A DNA stretch of 64,000 nt from Ramlibacter ginsenosidimutans (GTDB lineage: Bacteria > Pseudomonadota > Gammaproteobacteria > Burkholderiales > Burkholderiaceae_C): NCBI RefSeq assembly GCF_016654015.1, contig NZ_JAEPWM010000004.1:248001-312000 (forward strand), given 5' to 3'. The notes under the pieces were generated by a model. That model was not told the origin of the DNA. It saw only the letters and a list, made by a program, of their open reading frames with translations, and searched no databases. The translations under genes were made by a program, and so were the position numbers. Positions 46,522-56,968 of the stretch are shown one piece after another. Within the stretch, counting starts at the first letter, position 1. The number at the start of each line of letters is the position of its first letter.

Positions 46522-47201
46522 TTGAATCTGGCCTTCAAGACCAGGAGCATAGCCGCTGCGGCGGCTTGTTCGCCGGCGCGGCGCGATGCCCCGATTCCGC
46601 GCTCGGCCAAGCCCAGCTCGGCAATCTCGCACTCGACGTCGAAGGTCTGCTTGTGGGCGGCGCCCAGCGTGCCGACCACGCGGTAGACAGGCACCTTCAT
46701 CCTGCGGCCTTGCAGCAGCTCCTGCAGCTCCGTCTTGGGGTCCTTGGCCGCCGCCGACATCTCGGGCTTGATCTCGACGTTCGCGAACAGGCGCTGCACG
46801 AGCGCCTCCGCGGCCGGATAGCCCGCATCGAGGTAGACGGCGCCGATCACGGCCTCCAGCGCGTCGGCCAGGATGGAGGGCCGCTTGTGCCCACCCGAAC
46901 GCGCCTCGCCCTCTCCCAGGCGCAGCAGCCCCGGCAGGCCGAGGCCGACCGCGAGCTGGTGCAGGGTCTCCTGCTTGACGAGGTTGGCGCGCACGCGGGA
47001 CAGGTCGCCTTCGGGCAGGTCCTTCAGCCGCTCGTAGAGCAGCGAGGCGACCGAGAGATTGAGCACGGAGTCGCCCAGGAACTCGAGCCGCTCGTTGTGC
47101 TCGGCCGAGAAACTGCGATGCGTGAGGGCCCGCGCGAGCAGCCGGGGGGCCTGGAAGCGGTGCCGCAGCCGGTCCTGCAGCGCCGCATGCGCGTCTTGCA
47201 C
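46518..47201 (-). CDS. rnc: ribonuclease III
   Basis: 227 residues from GTG 47201. The catalytic signature [12 protein letters not shown] and the [13 protein letters not shown] segment are present, then the double-stranded RNA-binding domain ([21 protein letters not shown]). Processes rRNA and other double-stranded RNA. A longer frame to 47255 would overlap the DUF4845 gene by 46 bases; the GTG gives the usual length, with GGAAGG about 15 bases upstream. Overlaps era by 4 bases. Confidence 0.93.
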   Translation of the reverse strand: MQDAHAALQDRLRHRFQAPRLLARALTHRSFSAEHNERLEFLGDSVLNLSVASLLYERLKDLPEGDLSRVRANLVKQETLHQLAVGLGLPGLLRLGEGEARSGGHKRPSILADALEAVIGAVYLDAGYPAAEALVQRLFANVEIKPEMSAAAKDPKTELQELLQGRRMKVPVYRVVGTLGAAHKQTFDVECEIAELGLAERGIGASRRAGEQAAAAAMLLVLKARFK

Positions 47202-47209
47202 GGGAACGT

Positions 47210-47566
47210 TTACCTTCCGGGGTGCGACTCGCCCGTGTACTTCATGGTCAGCCACGCCGGTCCGGCCAGGTGGAACTCTTTCTCGTAGGCGAAGGAGACC
47301 TGCATCTCGTCGCCGTTCTTCACGACCTGCAGGTCCTTGCCGGTGATGGAGGAGATCATGTTGATGTCCGCCGCCTTGTCGAACGAGGTGCGCACGGCCG
47401 CGACGGTGGGCTCGTCCTTGGCCTTGTTGATGGCCTTCAGCGCCGCCTGGTATTCCAGCAGCGACGGAAAGACCTGCAGGCCCACGGCGCCGATGACGCC
47501 CAGCACCGCCAGGAAGAAGATGACCGTCAACAGCGAGGCCCCCGCCTCCCGCGTCCTCAATCCCAT
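47210..47566 (-). CDS. DUF4845-type single-pass membrane protein
   Basis: 118 residues. One membrane helix near the N-terminus ([24 protein letters not shown]), then a small periplasmic part. This DUF4845 pattern is regularly located between lepB and rnc in betaproteobacteria. Function unknown. Next to signal peptidase I in the same operon. Confidence 0.85.
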   Translation of the reverse strand: MGLRTREAGASLLTVIFFLAVLGVIGAVGLQVFPSLLEYQAALKAINKAKDEPTVAAVRTSFDKAADINMISSITGKDLQVVKNGDEMQVSFAYEKEFHLAGPAWLTMKYTGESHPGR

Positions 47567-47586
47567 GGAACCCCTCCGTCCTCGTT

Positions 47587-48552
47587 TTATTGGAACCAGC
47601 CTATGCGCTTGAAGTCGCCGAAGTTCATCCAGATCAGGATGGCCTTGCCGACGATGTTCTGGTCCGGCACGAAGCCCCAGTAGCGCGAGTCCAGTGAATT
47701 ATCACGGTTGTCGCCCATCATGAAGTACATGCCCCTCGGCACCTTGCAGACGACCCCTTCGACACTGTAGCGGCAATTCTGCTTGAACGGGAAATCCTCC
47801 ACACCCGGCACGAACGCGGGGCGCTCGTCGTCGTTCAGGAGTGCATGCGTGTGGTCCCCCAGCTGCTCCTGGAACTGCTTGAAGTAGCGCATCGCATCGC
47901 GATCGAAGAAGTCGGGCAGCCGGTTTTCCGGCACCGGCACCCCATTGATGGTGAGCCGCTTGTTCAGGTATGCCACCTCGTCGCCCGGAAGGCCCACCAC
48001 GCGCTTGATGTAGTCGAGGCTCGGCTTGGGCGGGTAGCGGAAGACCATCACGTCGCCGCGTTTGGGCGGCGTCCCTTCCGTGAGCTTGGTGTTCAGCACC
48101 GGCAGGCGCAGGCCGTACGTGAACTTGTTCACGAGGATCAGATCGCCCACCAGCAGCGTGGGGATCATGGAGCCCGACGGGATCTTGAACGGCTCGAACA
48201 GGAACGAGCGCAGGACGAAGACCGCCAGGATCACCGGGAACAGGCCCGCCGTCCAATCCAGCCACCACGGCTGCGCGAGCACCTTCTGCTTCGCCTCGGC
48301 GAGCTGGGGTTCGTCGGAGGCGATGCCGCGCGCGCTCAGGTCCGCGTTGCGTTCGGCGGTGCGCGCCTCCAGCGCCGTCGCGGCGCGCCGGCGGCGGGGC
48401 AGGAAGTAGAAGCGCTCGGCCAGCCAGTACAGCCCGGTGACGACGGTGGCGAGGAACAGCAGCAGGGCGAAGTTGCCCTCCACGATCTCGAAGTACCAGG
48501 CGCCCGCGTATGCGACGAAGGCCGCGAGGACGGCCGCAGTGAGGAAGGGCAT
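47587..48552 (-). CDS. lepB: signal peptidase I
   Basis: 321 residues. N-terminal membrane helices (about 3-20 and 28-47) and a third near 102-118 anchor the enzyme. Catalytic Ser128 in PSGSM and Lys183 in DYIKRVVGLPGD are visible; GDNRDNSLDSRYWG is box E. Cleaves signal peptides of exported proteins in the periplasm. Follows lepA as in most proteobacteria. Confidence 0.96.
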   Translation of the reverse strand: MPFLTAAVLAAFVAYAGAWYFEIVEGNFALLLFLATVVTGLYWLAERFYFLPRRRRAATALEARTAERNADLSARGIASDEPQLAEAKQKVLAQPWWLDWTAGLFPVILAVFVLRSFLFEPFKIPSGSMIPTLLVGDLILVNKFTYGLRLPVLNTKLTEGTPPKRGDVMVFRYPPKPSLDYIKRVVGLPGDEVAYLNKRLTINGVPVPENRLPDFFDRDAMRYFKQFQEQLGDHTHALLNDDERPAFVPGVEDFPFKQNCRYSVEGVVCKVPRGMYFMMGDNRDNSLDSRYWGFVPDQNIVGKAILIWMNFGDFKRIGWFQ

Positions 48553-48646
48553 GCTCAGGCCTCCCGCCGGCGTGCACCGGTGCAGGCTTGTGCCGGCGGA
48601 TGCGGAACGGGGAACCGAGGGAGCGCGGGGTACGGAGCGTAGGCGT

Positions 48647-50458
48647 TCATTCTTCGACTTGGAGGATGGCCAGGAACGCTTCCTGAGGCACTTCGACCGA
48701 GCCGATCTGCTTCATGCGTTTCTTGCCAGCTTTTTGTTTTTCGAGCAGCTTGCGCTTGCGGGTGATATCGCCGCCGTAGCATTTTGCCAGCACGTTCTTG
48801 CGCAGGGCCTTGACCGTCTCGCGGGCGATCACGTTGGCGCCGATCGCCGCCTGGATGGCCACGTCGAACATCTGGCGGCTGATGATCTCGCGCATCTTGG
48901 CGACGACCGCGCGGCCGCGGTATTGCGCCTGCGAGCGGTGGACGATGATGGACAGCGCGTCGACCTTGTCCCCGTTGAGCAGGATGTCCACCTTCACCAC
49001 GTCCGAGGCGCGGTACTCCTTGAACTCGTAGTCCATGGACGCGTAGCCGCGGCTCACCGACTTCAGCTTGTCGAAGAAGTCGAGCACGATCTCGCCCAGG
49101 GGCAGCTCGTACGTGAGCATCACCTGGCGGCCGTGGTAGGCCATGTTCATCTGCACGCCGCGCTTCTGGTTGGCCAGCGTCATCACCGCGCCGACGTACT
49201 CCTGCGGCATGTACAGGTGCACCGTGACGATGGGCTCGCGGATCTCCTGGATGCGCCCCTGGTCCGGCATCTTGGCGGGGTTCTCCACCATGATGACCTC
49301 GCCGTCCGGCTTGAGCACCTGGTAGACCACGCTGGGTGCCGTGGTGATCAGGTCCTGGTCGAACTCGCGCTCCAGGCGTTCCTGCACGATGTCCATGTGC
49401 AGCAGGCCCAGGAAGCCGCAGCGGAAGCCGAAGCCCAGCGCCTGGCTCACCTCGGGCTCGTAGTGCAGCGAGGAGTCGTTGAGCTTGAGCTTCTCCAGGC
49501 TGTCGCGCAGCGAGTCGTACTGGTTCGCTTCGACCGGGTACAGGCCCGCGAACACCTGCGGCTGGATCTCCTTGAAGCCGGGCAGCGGTTCCGTGGCAGT
49601 GAAGGCGGCACCACCCGTGCCCGGCTTGATCAGCGTGACGGTGTCGCCGACCTTCGCGGCCTGCAACTCCCTGATGCCGGCGATGATGTAGCCCACCTGC
49701 CCCGCTTCGAGCACATCGCGCGGCGAGTTGGCGGGCGTGAACACGCCGAGCTGCGTCGTCTCGTACGTCGCCTCCGTGGCCATCAGTTTGATGCGATCGC
49801 CCTTGGCGAGGCGGCCGTCCACGACGCGCACGAGCATCACGACGCCGACGTAGGTGTCGAACCAGCTGTCGATGATCATCGCGCGCAGCGGTCCGTCCGG
49901 GTTGCCGCGCGGCGCGGGAATGCGCGCGACGATCGCCTCGAGGATCTCGTCGATGCCCATGCCGGTTTTCGCGGAGCACGGGATCGCGTCGGTGGCGTCG
50001 ATGCCGATCACGTCCTCGATCTCCTCCTTAGCGCGCTCGGGATCGGCCTGCGGCAGGTCCATCTTGTTCAGGACCGGCACGACGTCGACGCCGAGGTCGA
50101 GCGCGGTGTAGCAGTTCGCCACCGTCTGCGCTTCGACGCCCTGGCTCGCATCGACGACGAGCAGCGCGCCTTCGCACGCGGAGAGCGAGCGGCTCACTTC
50201 ATAAGAGAAGTCGACGTGTCCCGGCGTGTCGATCAGATTGAGGTTGTAGACCTGTCCGTCGCGCGCCTTGTACTTGAGTGCGGCGGTCTGCGCCTTGATG
50301 GTTATCCCACGCTCCTTTTCGAGATCCATCGAGTCCAGCACTTGCTCTTCCATCTCGCGATCGGAGAGTCCGCCGCAACGCTGGATCAGTCGATCTGCGA
50401 GCGTTGATTTGCCGTGATCGATGTGCGCGATGATCGAAAAGTTTCTGATGTGATTCAT
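48647..50458 (-). CDS. lepA: translation elongation factor 4
   Basis: 603 residues. GTPase motifs [22 protein letters not shown] and NKMDLP, then the LepA-specific C-terminal region with [25 protein letters not shown]. Ribosome-associated GTPase that acts in translation quality or initiation. ATG 50458 has no clear ribosome site; a longer frame from TTG is rejected. A strong terminator lies only about 45 bases before the start, see entry. Confidence 0.96.
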   Translation of the reverse strand: MNHIRNFSIIAHIDHGKSTLADRLIQRCGGLSDREMEEQVLDSMDLEKERGITIKAQTAALKYKARDGQVYNLNLIDTPGHVDFSYEVSRSLSACEGALLVVDASQGVEAQTVANCYTALDLGVDVVPVLNKMDLPQADPERAKEEIEDVIGIDATDAIPCSAKTGMGIDEILEAIVARIPAPRGNPDGPLRAMIIDSWFDTYVGVVMLVRVVDGRLAKGDRIKLMATEATYETTQLGVFTPANSPRDVLEAGQVGYIIAGIRELQAAKVGDTVTLIKPGTGGAAFTATEPLPGFKEIQPQVFAGLYPVEANQYDSLRDSLEKLKLNDSSLHYEPEVSQALGFGFRCGFLGLLHMDIVQERLEREFDQDLITTAPSVVYQVLKPDGEVIMVENPAKMPDQGRIQEIREPIVTVHLYMPQEYVGAVMTLANQKRGVQMNMAYHGRQVMLTYELPLGEIVLDFFDKLKSVSRGYASMDYEFKEYRASDVVKVDILLNGDKVDALSIIVHRSQAQYRGRAVVAKMREIISRQMFDVAIQAAIGANVIARETVKALRKNVLAKCYGGDITRKRKLLEKQKAGKKRMKQIGSVEVPQEAFLAILQVEE

Positions 50459-50502
50459 CAACGGGAACGGATAAGTGATTGATTCAAAAGCCGCGCACAA
50501 AG

Positions 50503-50534
50503 AAAAAAGGGCGCGTCATGAAGGTGACGCGCCC
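50503..50534 (-). terminator. strong intrinsic terminator just before lepA
   Basis: Read on the - strand: GGGCGCGTCA stem (50534-50525), loop, TGACGCGCCC (50518-50509), then six T. A -10-like TACAAT (50580-50575) lies upstream, so a transcript of about 70 bases may end here. Either a short sRNA or an attenuator of lepA. Confidence 0.65.
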
Positions 50535-50910
50535 TGAACCAACAATCTATGGCAACTGCGATAGTTGGAGCTTCATTGTAGGCAAAACGCGCCGGGCGTA
50601 CATCCTCGGGGTCGGTCCGACCCGGCCGTTGCAGGTCCGCAACTCGCATGTTGTGCACAGCTTTTCAACAATCCTGGAAAAGGCCCGCAAGGACAACATG
50701 TGGGCCACCTGTGGATCGGCCGGGAAGCGGCTGGAGGACATCCCGCATGGTGGTGGGGACCCCGCGCGATATGCGCTGAATGGCCGCTCGGTGGCCTCGA
50801 TTCTACCCAAACCGGTTCTTAGCCCGCCCCTCATGTGAGTGACCGCCAACCTGGAAGATCCCGAACGGCTCACCAAAAAAACTTTGCCGCCTGTCGTTTT
50901 TGGAGCACCG
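50535..50910. other. gene-free gap between degP and lepA
   Basis: No supported gene. On the - strand there are two promoter-like -10 elements, TACAAT at 50580-50575 and TAGAAT further upstream. An attempted search for protein frames showed nothing with family features or a ribosome site. Confidence 0.5.
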
Positions 50911-50913
50911 CTG

Positions 50914-50959
50914 GCAAGAAAGCCCCACGCCCCCGCACGGGTATGGGGCTTTTTCTTGC
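50914..50959 (-). terminator. bidirectional-type terminator after degP
   Basis: AGCCCCA (50921-50927) pairs with TGGGGCT (50944-50950) and an outer GCAAGAA/TTCTTGC pair extends it with a small bulge. T-rich on both strands, just past the degP stop at 50968. Confidence 0.7.
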
Positions 50960-50967
50960 CGGCCGGC

Positions 50968-52482
50968 TCAGCCGCGTGCAGGGCGAAGCAGCAGGTAGCT
51001 GGCCAGGTCCCCGCGCCGCAGCAGCACCGGGATGGGCTTGCTCTTGTCGAGCCGCGCCAGCGCCGCATCGAACTCGCGCACGCTGTTGATCTCCGTGTTG
51101 CCGACGGCGACGATGATGTCGCCCTCGCGCACGCCGGCACGCTGCGCAGCGCCGTCGGCCACCGACTCCACGCGCACGCCGCCTTTCACCTTCGCTTCCT
51201 TCTTCTGCGCCGCGGTGAGCTCCGTCACGACCACGCCGAGCGTCTGCGCCGCGGGCGAGGAGCTCTTCGCCTTCTCCTCGGGGGCCGACGCGGGCCGCGC
51301 CTGCGCGACGGCCTGCTCCGGCTCGATCTCGGCGACGGTGATCGCCAGGTCGCGCGCCGCGCCACGGCGGAACACCGTCACGTTCACGCGGCTGCCCGGC
51401 TTGGTGCTGCCGACCATGCGCGGCAAGTCGGTGGCACGGTCGATCACCTGCCCGTTGAATTTCGTGATGATGTCGCCGGCTTCGATGCCTGCCTTCTCGG
51501 CGGGCGAGCCGGTCTCCACGCTGCGCACCAGCGCTCCCTGCGGCCGGCCCAGCCCGATGGACTCGGCCACGTCGCGGGTGACCTGGTCGATCTGCACGCC
51601 GATGCGGCCACGCTGGACGCGTCCGCTCACGCGCAGCTGTTCGGCGACGCGGCTCGCTTCGTCGATCGGGATCGCGAAGGAGATGCCCATGAAGCCGCCC
51701 GAGCGCGAATAGATCTGGCTGTTGATGCCGATCACCTCGCCGCGCATGTTGATCAGCGGGCCGCCCGAATTGCCGGGGTTGATCGCGACGTCGGTCTGGA
51801 TGAAGGGCAGGTAGTCACCGGTGTCGCGGCCCTTGGCGCTGACGATGCCGGCCGTCACCGTGTTGTCGAGCCCGAACGGCGAGCCGATCGCCATCACCCA
51901 CTCGCCCACCTTCACCCGGCTCACGTCGCCGATGCGCACGCTCGGCAGCCCCGTGGCCTCGATCTTCACCACGGCGACATCCGTGCGCTTGTCCGAGCCG
52001 ATGATCTTCGCCTTGAACTCGCGCTTGTCCGTGAGCGTGACGATCACCTGGTCCGCACCTTCCACGACGTGCGCGTTCGTCATCACGTAGCCGTCGGGCG
52101 TGAGGATGAAGCCGGAGGCGACTCCGCGCGGCTGGTCCTCGTCGCTGTCGCCGCCACGCGGCGCCGGCGGCGCGGGCCGCTGCGGATGCGGAACGTTGGG
52201 CATCGGCACGCCGAAGAAGCGGCGGAAGAATTCCTGCATCTCCTCGTCCGAAGGGCCGTCGCCGCCGTTGCGGCCGCTGCTGCGCACGTGTTCCACGGTG
52301 CGGATGTTCACCACGGCGGGGCCGACCTGCTCGACCAGTTCGGTGAAATCGGGCAGCGTGTGCGGCTGCGGCGCTGACTGGGCCAGCGCCGGCGCGCCCG
52401 GCGTAAAGGCGGCGAAGCCGGCGAAGGCGAGGGCCATCGCCAGTCCGCAGCCGCGCAGGTTCTTGGAATCCATGCGGAACAT
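50968..52482 (-). CDS. degP: periplasmic serine protease DegP/MucD (Do family)
   Basis: 504 residues. Signal peptide ending near ALAQ (about 35), trypsin-like domain with His138 (TNAHVVEGAD), Asp168 (RTDVAVVK) and Ser239 (NPGNSGGPL), then two PDZ domains. Degrades misfolded envelope proteins. ATG 52482 has GGAG nine bases upstream; the frame runs further but without a ribosome site. Follows rseB and is probably also read from its own sigma-E-like promoter. Confidence 0.95.
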   Translation of the reverse strand: MFRMDSKNLRGCGLAMALAFAGFAAFTPGAPALAQSAPQPHTLPDFTELVEQVGPAVVNIRTVEHVRSSGRNGGDGPSDEEMQEFFRRFFGVPMPNVPHPQRPAPPAPRGGDSDEDQPRGVASGFILTPDGYVMTNAHVVEGADQVIVTLTDKREFKAKIIGSDKRTDVAVVKIEATGLPSVRIGDVSRVKVGEWVMAIGSPFGLDNTVTAGIVSAKGRDTGDYLPFIQTDVAINPGNSGGPLINMRGEVIGINSQIYSRSGGFMGISFAIPIDEASRVAEQLRVSGRVQRGRIGVQIDQVTRDVAESIGLGRPQGALVRSVETGSPAEKAGIEAGDIITKFNGQVIDRATDLPRMVGSTKPGSRVNVTVFRRGAARDLAITVAEIEPEQAVAQARPASAPEEKAKSSSPAAQTLGVVVTELTAAQKKEAKVKGGVRVESVADGAAQRAGVREGDIIVAVGNTEINSVREFDAALARLDKSKPIPVLLRRGDLASYLLLRPARG

Positions 52483-52565
52483 ACAGACGTCTCCAGAGCG
52501 GTCGGACATGAAACGCGAACGGGGCCGGCCCGCCGCTACCAACGCGAGTGGACCCGCCAACCTGC

Positions 52566-52594
52566 TGAGAATACGACCAAGCGGGGCAAGTTGC
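52566..52594 (-). promoter_or_regulatory. candidate sigma-E-type promoter for degP
   Basis: On the - strand GCAACTT (52594-52588), 17 bases, TCTCA (52570-52566) fits the sigma-E form GGAACTT-N15-17-TCTRA, about 84 bases before the degP ATG, in the gap after rseB. Confidence 0.45.
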
Positions 52595-52661
52595 GCGTCA
52601 GCCGAAGGCGCGACCCCTGCCTTACCCCGGGTTCAGCGCTGCTGCATCGGACCCGCGGTCC

Positions 52662-53711
52662 TCAACGGCGCCGCTCGAGCGCGGCCGCGAACGCCTGCAG
52701 CGTCTGCGGCGGCACTTCCCCGACGACGGTCACCCACCAGTCCTGCACGCGTCGCGTCAGCGTGTGCGTCGCGCCGCTGGCGAACACGCCTTCCTGCACG
52801 TGGCGTTCGCGGTCGAAGTCCTCGATGAACAGCGAGACGGACGCGAGCCCGTCCGAGAAGATCCACTGCAGCACGCCCTCGTCCGGGCGCTTGTAGCAGT
52901 TCATCGGCTTGAAGCCGGCGACGGACGCCTTGAGCCCCCAGCCCTCGGCCGCGGCCGTGGTCTTGGCCGCCTGCGGCTTCTCCACGCGCCAGCCGGCGGG
53001 GACCGCCATCATCTGGGAGAGCCGCTCGATGCTGACCGGCGCGTTGATCTGCAGCTCGGAGAAGGCCGCCTGTTCGAGCACACCCCCGTTTTCGTCGAGC
53101 GTCTGCTGCTTCACCATCAGGCCGGTCTTCTGCTCGCTCCAGATGCGGTAGCCATAGCGCAGGTTGTCCTTGGGGACGACCTGCACGACGTCGGTCTCGA
53201 AACCGGCGACGCGGTCGCTGCCGACGCGGCGCGCCGCGTAGAACTCGGGGATCGGGCTTTCGTCCGGCTTCAGCGGCTCCGGAAACTCGCCGAGGGATTC
53301 ACGGCGCTCCCGGCGCACCGTGTGCGTCTGCGGCAGGAAGGTGAGGACCTCGTCGTCGCGGCGGAACGTCGACCGGCGCTCGCCCGACAGCGACTCGATG
53401 CGCTCGAACTGGCGGCGCCCGTCGCAGGCGTGCCAGATGCGCGCGCTGGACATCGCGCCGTTGCCGGACGACACGACGAAGGTGCCGACGTAGCTGCGCA
53501 CGCGCGACGCATCCTGCATGCGCGCGAGCCATTCGTTGACGGTGCGCTCCCCGCGCCCGTCTCCCGGATGCGGGTCCGTTCCCGGCGGCGTGGCGGCCAG
53601 CACCTGGCTGGCCGCCAGCGTCAGCGCCGCGGCGGTCCAGACGGCGAGCGCGCCCTGCGCGAAGCGCAGGCGGGCGGCAGCGGAAGCGGCGCGCGCCGTG
53701 GCCCGGGCCAT
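52662..53711 (-). CDS. rseB: sigma-E regulatory protein RseB/MucB
   Basis: 349 residues with a signal peptide (cleavage near VLAATP). The MucB/RseB N-terminal domain (ARMQDASRVRSYVGTFVVSSGN, GYRIWSEQKTGLMVKQQTLDE) and C-terminal domain are present. It shields the anti-sigma factor from cleavage and senses lipid or lipopolysaccharide faults. ATG overlaps the rseA stop as TGATG. Confidence 0.93.
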   Translation of the reverse strand: MARATARAASAAARLRFAQGALAVWTAAALTLAASQVLAATPPGTDPHPGDGRGERTVNEWLARMQDASRVRSYVGTFVVSSGNGAMSSARIWHACDGRRQFERIESLSGERRSTFRRDDEVLTFLPQTHTVRRERRESLGEFPEPLKPDESPIPEFYAARRVGSDRVAGFETDVVQVVPKDNLRYGYRIWSEQKTGLMVKQQTLDENGGVLEQAAFSELQINAPVSIERLSQMMAVPAGWRVEKPQAAKTTAAAEGWGLKASVAGFKPMNCYKRPDEGVLQWIFSDGLASVSLFIEDFDRERHVQEGVFASGATHTLTRRVQDWWVTVVGEVPPQTLQAFAAALERRR

Positions 53712-54271
53712 CAGCGGGAGGGCCCTTCGAAGGTGGCGTTGCGCAGGAAGCCCGAGGTGCCCAGGGCGGTTGCGCCGCCGAACTGGCGATGCGCCGCCAG
53801 CAGCATGTCCAGTCGCGCGTCGCGCGTGGTCGCCGCACTGGCCTCCAGCACCGGGGCCGAAGCAGCCGCGGCCGCGACTTGCGGCTGCGAGTTCGCTGCG
53901 GCGCCGGCACCCCAGAGGTTCCATCCGACCGCGGCCACCGCGGCGAAGGAGGCGACGCCGGCCGCCAGTTTCCACATCATGTCGTTGGCGGACGCACGCT
54001 CCGGCCGCACCACTGCCTGCGACGCAACCGGTTGGAGCACCGGCTGCTCCGCCTGCAGTCGGCGCTGCAGGCGGGCGAGGAAGACTTCCGTGGGGACGCC
54101 CGCATGCGCGCGCCCCGAGCGCAGGACCTCGCCCACCACATGGTAGGCACACCAGGCCTCGCGCCCTTGGGCATCGGCGGCCGCGGCCAGCACGCCCCGG
54201 GCGAAGGCCTCGCCCTGCAGCTGCCCGTCAGCGAGCGCCGAAATCAGTTCCTGGTCGTCCATCTTGTTCAT
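53711..54271 (-). CDS. rseA: anti-sigma-E factor RseA/MucA
   Basis: 186 residues. Cytosolic sigma-binding start (MDDQELISALADGQLQGEAF), membrane helix at about 97-118 (MMWKLAAGVASFAAVAAVGW) and a periplasmic tail. Holds RpoE at the membrane until proteolysis. The AAGGTGA supports ATG 54271; an in-frame ATG at 54292 overlapping the rpoE stop is an alternative. Confidence 0.92.
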   Translation of the reverse strand: MNKMDDQELISALADGQLQGEAFARGVLAAAADAQGREAWCAYHVVGEVLRSGRAHAGVPTEVFLARLQRRLQAEQPVLQPVASQAVVRPERASANDMMWKLAAGVASFAAVAAVGWNLWGAGAAANSQPQVAAAAASAPVLEASAATTRDARLDMLLAAHRQFGGATALGTSGFLRNATFEGPSR

Positions 54272-54291
54272 TCGATTCACCTTGCCCCGCA

Positions 54292-54927
54292 TCACCAGCG
54301 CTTGCCCGACTGGTTTTCCAGCAGGGGCTTCACCTTCGCCGAGATCGCCTCCCGCGCGCGGAAGATCCGCGAGCGCACCGTGCCGATCGGGCAGTTCATC
54401 ACTTCCGCGATCTCCTCGTAGCTGAGGCCTTCGATCTCGCGCAACGTGACTGCCTGGCGCAATTCGTCCGGAAGCGCCTCCATGGCAGAGTTCACCGTCA
54501 CCGCGATCTCCTTGGCCGCCAGCACCGTCTCGGGCGTCTCGGCGGAGGTTAGTTCGTTCTCGACGCCAGAAGTTTCTTCCTCGTCGTCGCCGCCCCGCAG
54601 CGAGCTCTCCGAGACCACCGGGTCGCGCTTGAGGTCGACCAGGGCTTTTTTCGCGGTATTGACGGCGATCCGGTATAGCCAGGTATAGAACTGCGCCTCG
54701 CCGCGGAACTGGGCGAGCGCGCGGTACGCGCGGATGAAGGTTTCCTGGGCGATGTCCTCGACCAGGTCGGTGTCGCGCACCATCCGCCCGATCAGGCGCT
54801 CGATGCGCCGCTGGTACTTGATCACCAGCAGTTCGAACGCTTTCTGGTCGCCCGCCACCGTACGCTCCACGAGCATCTGGTCGGTATCGCCGGGAGACGG
54901 CGCGGGAGCGGGGGGGATCTTGGTCAT
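54292..54927 (-). CDS. rpoE: RNA polymerase sigma factor RpoE (ECF)
   Basis: 211 residues. Region 2 (FELLVIKYQRRIERLIGRMV, DLVEDIAQETFIRAYRALAQF) and region 4 (LPDELRQAVTLREIEGLSYEEIAEVM, GTVRSRIFRARE) are canonical. Directs envelope-stress transcription. A short acidic insert (GGDDEEETSGVENE) separates the two. Overlaps the upstream 151-residue gene by 4 bases and lies before rseA-rseB-degP. Confidence 0.95.
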   Translation of the reverse strand: MTKIPPAPAPSPGDTDQMLVERTVAGDQKAFELLVIKYQRRIERLIGRMVRDTDLVEDIAQETFIRAYRALAQFRGEAQFYTWLYRIAVNTAKKALVDLKRDPVVSESSLRGGDDEEETSGVENELTSAETPETVLAAKEIAVTVNSAMEALPDELRQAVTLREIEGLSYEEIAEVMNCPIGTVRSRIFRAREAISAKVKPLLENQSGKRW

Positions 54928-55379
54928 TGTTCGGCCGCGGGCGGCTGGCCTGCGGCGGGCACGTGCGTGCTGGCGCGGGAATATACCGCACGGCGCAGCG
55001 CATCCCAGTGGGACACGTCCGACGCGCGCTCCAGCCACAGCCAGCGCAGGCCACCTTCGCCACGCCATCGCAGGAGCAGGCGCGACTGCAGGTCCAGCGC
55101 GATCTCGGGGCGGCCGGCCACGCTGGTGCCGCCCTCGTCCCAGCACCAGCCGCTGCCGTCCCAGCGCAGCAAGCCCACGGGGGAACGAAGCCACGCTCGC
55201 CACCCGAGGGCCGCAGAGGCAGCGACGGCCGCATACGCGGCGAGCGGGCGCCAGCCCGCAGGGGACTGGAAGCTGAAGACGACGGCGGCAGCGAGCCCCG
55301 CCGCGACCAGCGCGGCGGCGGCACGGGCCGCGAACGCGCTGCGACCCACCGGGTACGTCACCGATGGGGGCGCGTGCAT
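54924..55379 (-). CDS. small membrane protein between fabF and rpoE (YgfX-like)
   Basis: 151 residues with two membrane helices (about 18-37 and 46-62), then a soluble half rich in Trp and Arg (LLRWDGSGWCWDEGG, GEGGLRWLWLERA). The pattern resembles YgfX/CptA-type proteins, though no confident assignment is possible. It overlaps rpoE by 4 bases, implying co-transcription with the sigma-E module. Confidence 0.7.
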   Translation of the reverse strand: MHAPPSVTYPVGRSAFAARAAAALVAAGLAAAVVFSFQSPAGWRPLAAYAAVAASAALGWRAWLRSPVGLLRWDGSGWCWDEGGTSVAGRPEIALDLQSRLLLRWRGEGGLRWLWLERASDVSHWDALRRAVYSRASTHVPAAGQPPAAEQ

Positions 55380-55386
55380 GGGGAGC

Positions 55387-56628
55387 TCAGATGCGCCTGA
55401 ACACCAGCGAGCCGTTGGTGCCGCCGAAGCCGAAGTTGTTCTTCAGCGCGTATTCGATCTTCAGGTCCCGCCCCACGTTGGCGCAGTAGTCCAGGTCGCA
55501 TTCCGGATCCTGGTTGAAGATGTTGATCGTCGGCGGGCTCTTCTGGTGATGGATCGCCAGGACGGTGAAGACCGACTCGATGCCACCCGCGCCACCGAGC
55601 AGGTGGCCGGTCATCGACTTGGTGGAATTCACCACCACCTTCTTCGCGTGGTCGCCCAGCGCGAGCTTGATGGCATTGGTCTCGTTGATGTCGCCCAGCG
55701 GCGTGGAGGTGCCGTGGGCGTTGACGTATTGCACCTGGTCGGGGGCTATCCCGGCGTTCTTCAGTGCGGCGGCCATGGAGCGGCGCGGGCCTTCCACGTT
55801 CGGCGCGGTCATGTGGTACGCGTCGCCGCTCATGCCGAAGCCGGACAGCTCGGCGTAGATCTTCGCGCCGCGCTTCTTCGCGTGCTCGTATTCCTCGAGC
55901 ACCAGCACGCCGCCGCCCTCACCCAGCACGAAGCCGTCGCGGTCCTTGTCCCAGGGGCGCGAGGCGGTCTTGGGATCGTCGTTGCGCGTGGACAGCGCGC
56001 GGGCCGCGGCGAATCCGCCCACCCCCAGGGGCGAGACGCACGACTCCGCACCGCCGGCGATCATCACGTCCGCATCGCCGCTCTCGATCAGGCGGCCCGA
56101 CAGGCCGACGGCGTGCAGGCCGGTGGTGCAGGCCGTGACGACGGCGATGTTCGGACCCTGGAAGCCGTGCCGGATGGAGACGTGCCCGGAGATCATGTTG
56201 ATGATCGACGCCGGCACGAAGAAAGGCGAGATGCGGCGCGGGCCTCGGCTCATCATTTCCGAGTGCGTCTCCTCGATCATCGGCAGCCCGCCGATGCCGG
56301 AGCCGACGTTCACCCCGATGCGCGTGGCCAGTTCCGGATCGAGCTGCTCACCCGAGGGCAGCCCCGCATCGCGGATCGCCTCGTCGGCCGCGGCCAGCCC
56401 GAGGTGGATGAAGCGGTCCATGTGACGCGCTTCCTTCTCCGGCATGTAATCGGCCACGTTGAAGCCCTTCACCTGCCCGGCGAACTTCACCGCGAGGTTC
56501 GCGGTGTCGAAGGACGTGATGGCCTCGATGCCGCTCTTGCCCTCGAGCAGGTTGGACCAGGACTCGGCGACGGTCTTTCCCACCGGGCTGACGCAGCCCA
56601 GTCCCGTCACGACAACGCGGCGACGCAT
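55387..56628 (-). CDS. fabF: 3-oxoacyl-ACP synthase II
   Basis: 413 residues. Active site Cys167 in [13 protein letters not shown] with His of [11 protein letters not shown] and of [11 protein letters not shown]. Elongates fatty acids by condensing malonyl-ACP with acyl-ACP. Six bases separate it from acpP. Confidence 0.96.
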   Translation of the reverse strand: MRRRVVVTGLGCVSPVGKTVAESWSNLLEGKSGIEAITSFDTANLAVKFAGQVKGFNVADYMPEKEARHMDRFIHLGLAAADEAIRDAGLPSGEQLDPELATRIGVNVGSGIGGLPMIEETHSEMMSRGPRRISPFFVPASIINMISGHVSIRHGFQGPNIAVVTACTTGLHAVGLSGRLIESGDADVMIAGGAESCVSPLGVGGFAAARALSTRNDDPKTASRPWDKDRDGFVLGEGGGVLVLEEYEHAKKRGAKIYAELSGFGMSGDAYHMTAPNVEGPRRSMAAALKNAGIAPDQVQYVNAHGTSTPLGDINETNAIKLALGDHAKKVVVNSTKSMTGHLLGGAGGIESVFTVLAIHHQKSPPTINIFNQDPECDLDYCANVGRDLKIEYALKNNFGFGGTNGSLVFRRI

Positions 56629-56634
56629 TCTGGA

Positions 56635-56883
<249 letters not shown>

Positions 56884-56968
56884 TCAGAGGGTTTGTGATG
56901 AATCCGCGATTTTAAGCCGGGCGGAGGGTCCGGCTGGGCAGGGCCCGGGCGGGCAGCGCGATGGCCGG

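Noticed and set aside
46518..47255. Longer rnc reading frame starting at 47255
   Set aside because: It would overlap the DUF4845 gene by 46 bases and exceed usual RNase III length; GTG 47201 preferred.
50536..50570. Nine-codon frame after the TACAAT box (MKLQLSQLP) as lepA leader peptide
   Set aside because: Its ATG overlaps the presumed -10 region, so it would not be in the transcript.
50600..50720. TTGTGCACA and TGTGGAT resembling DnaA boxes
   Set aside because: Each differs from the consensus by two bases, no cluster or AT-rich unwinding region, and no dnaA nearby.
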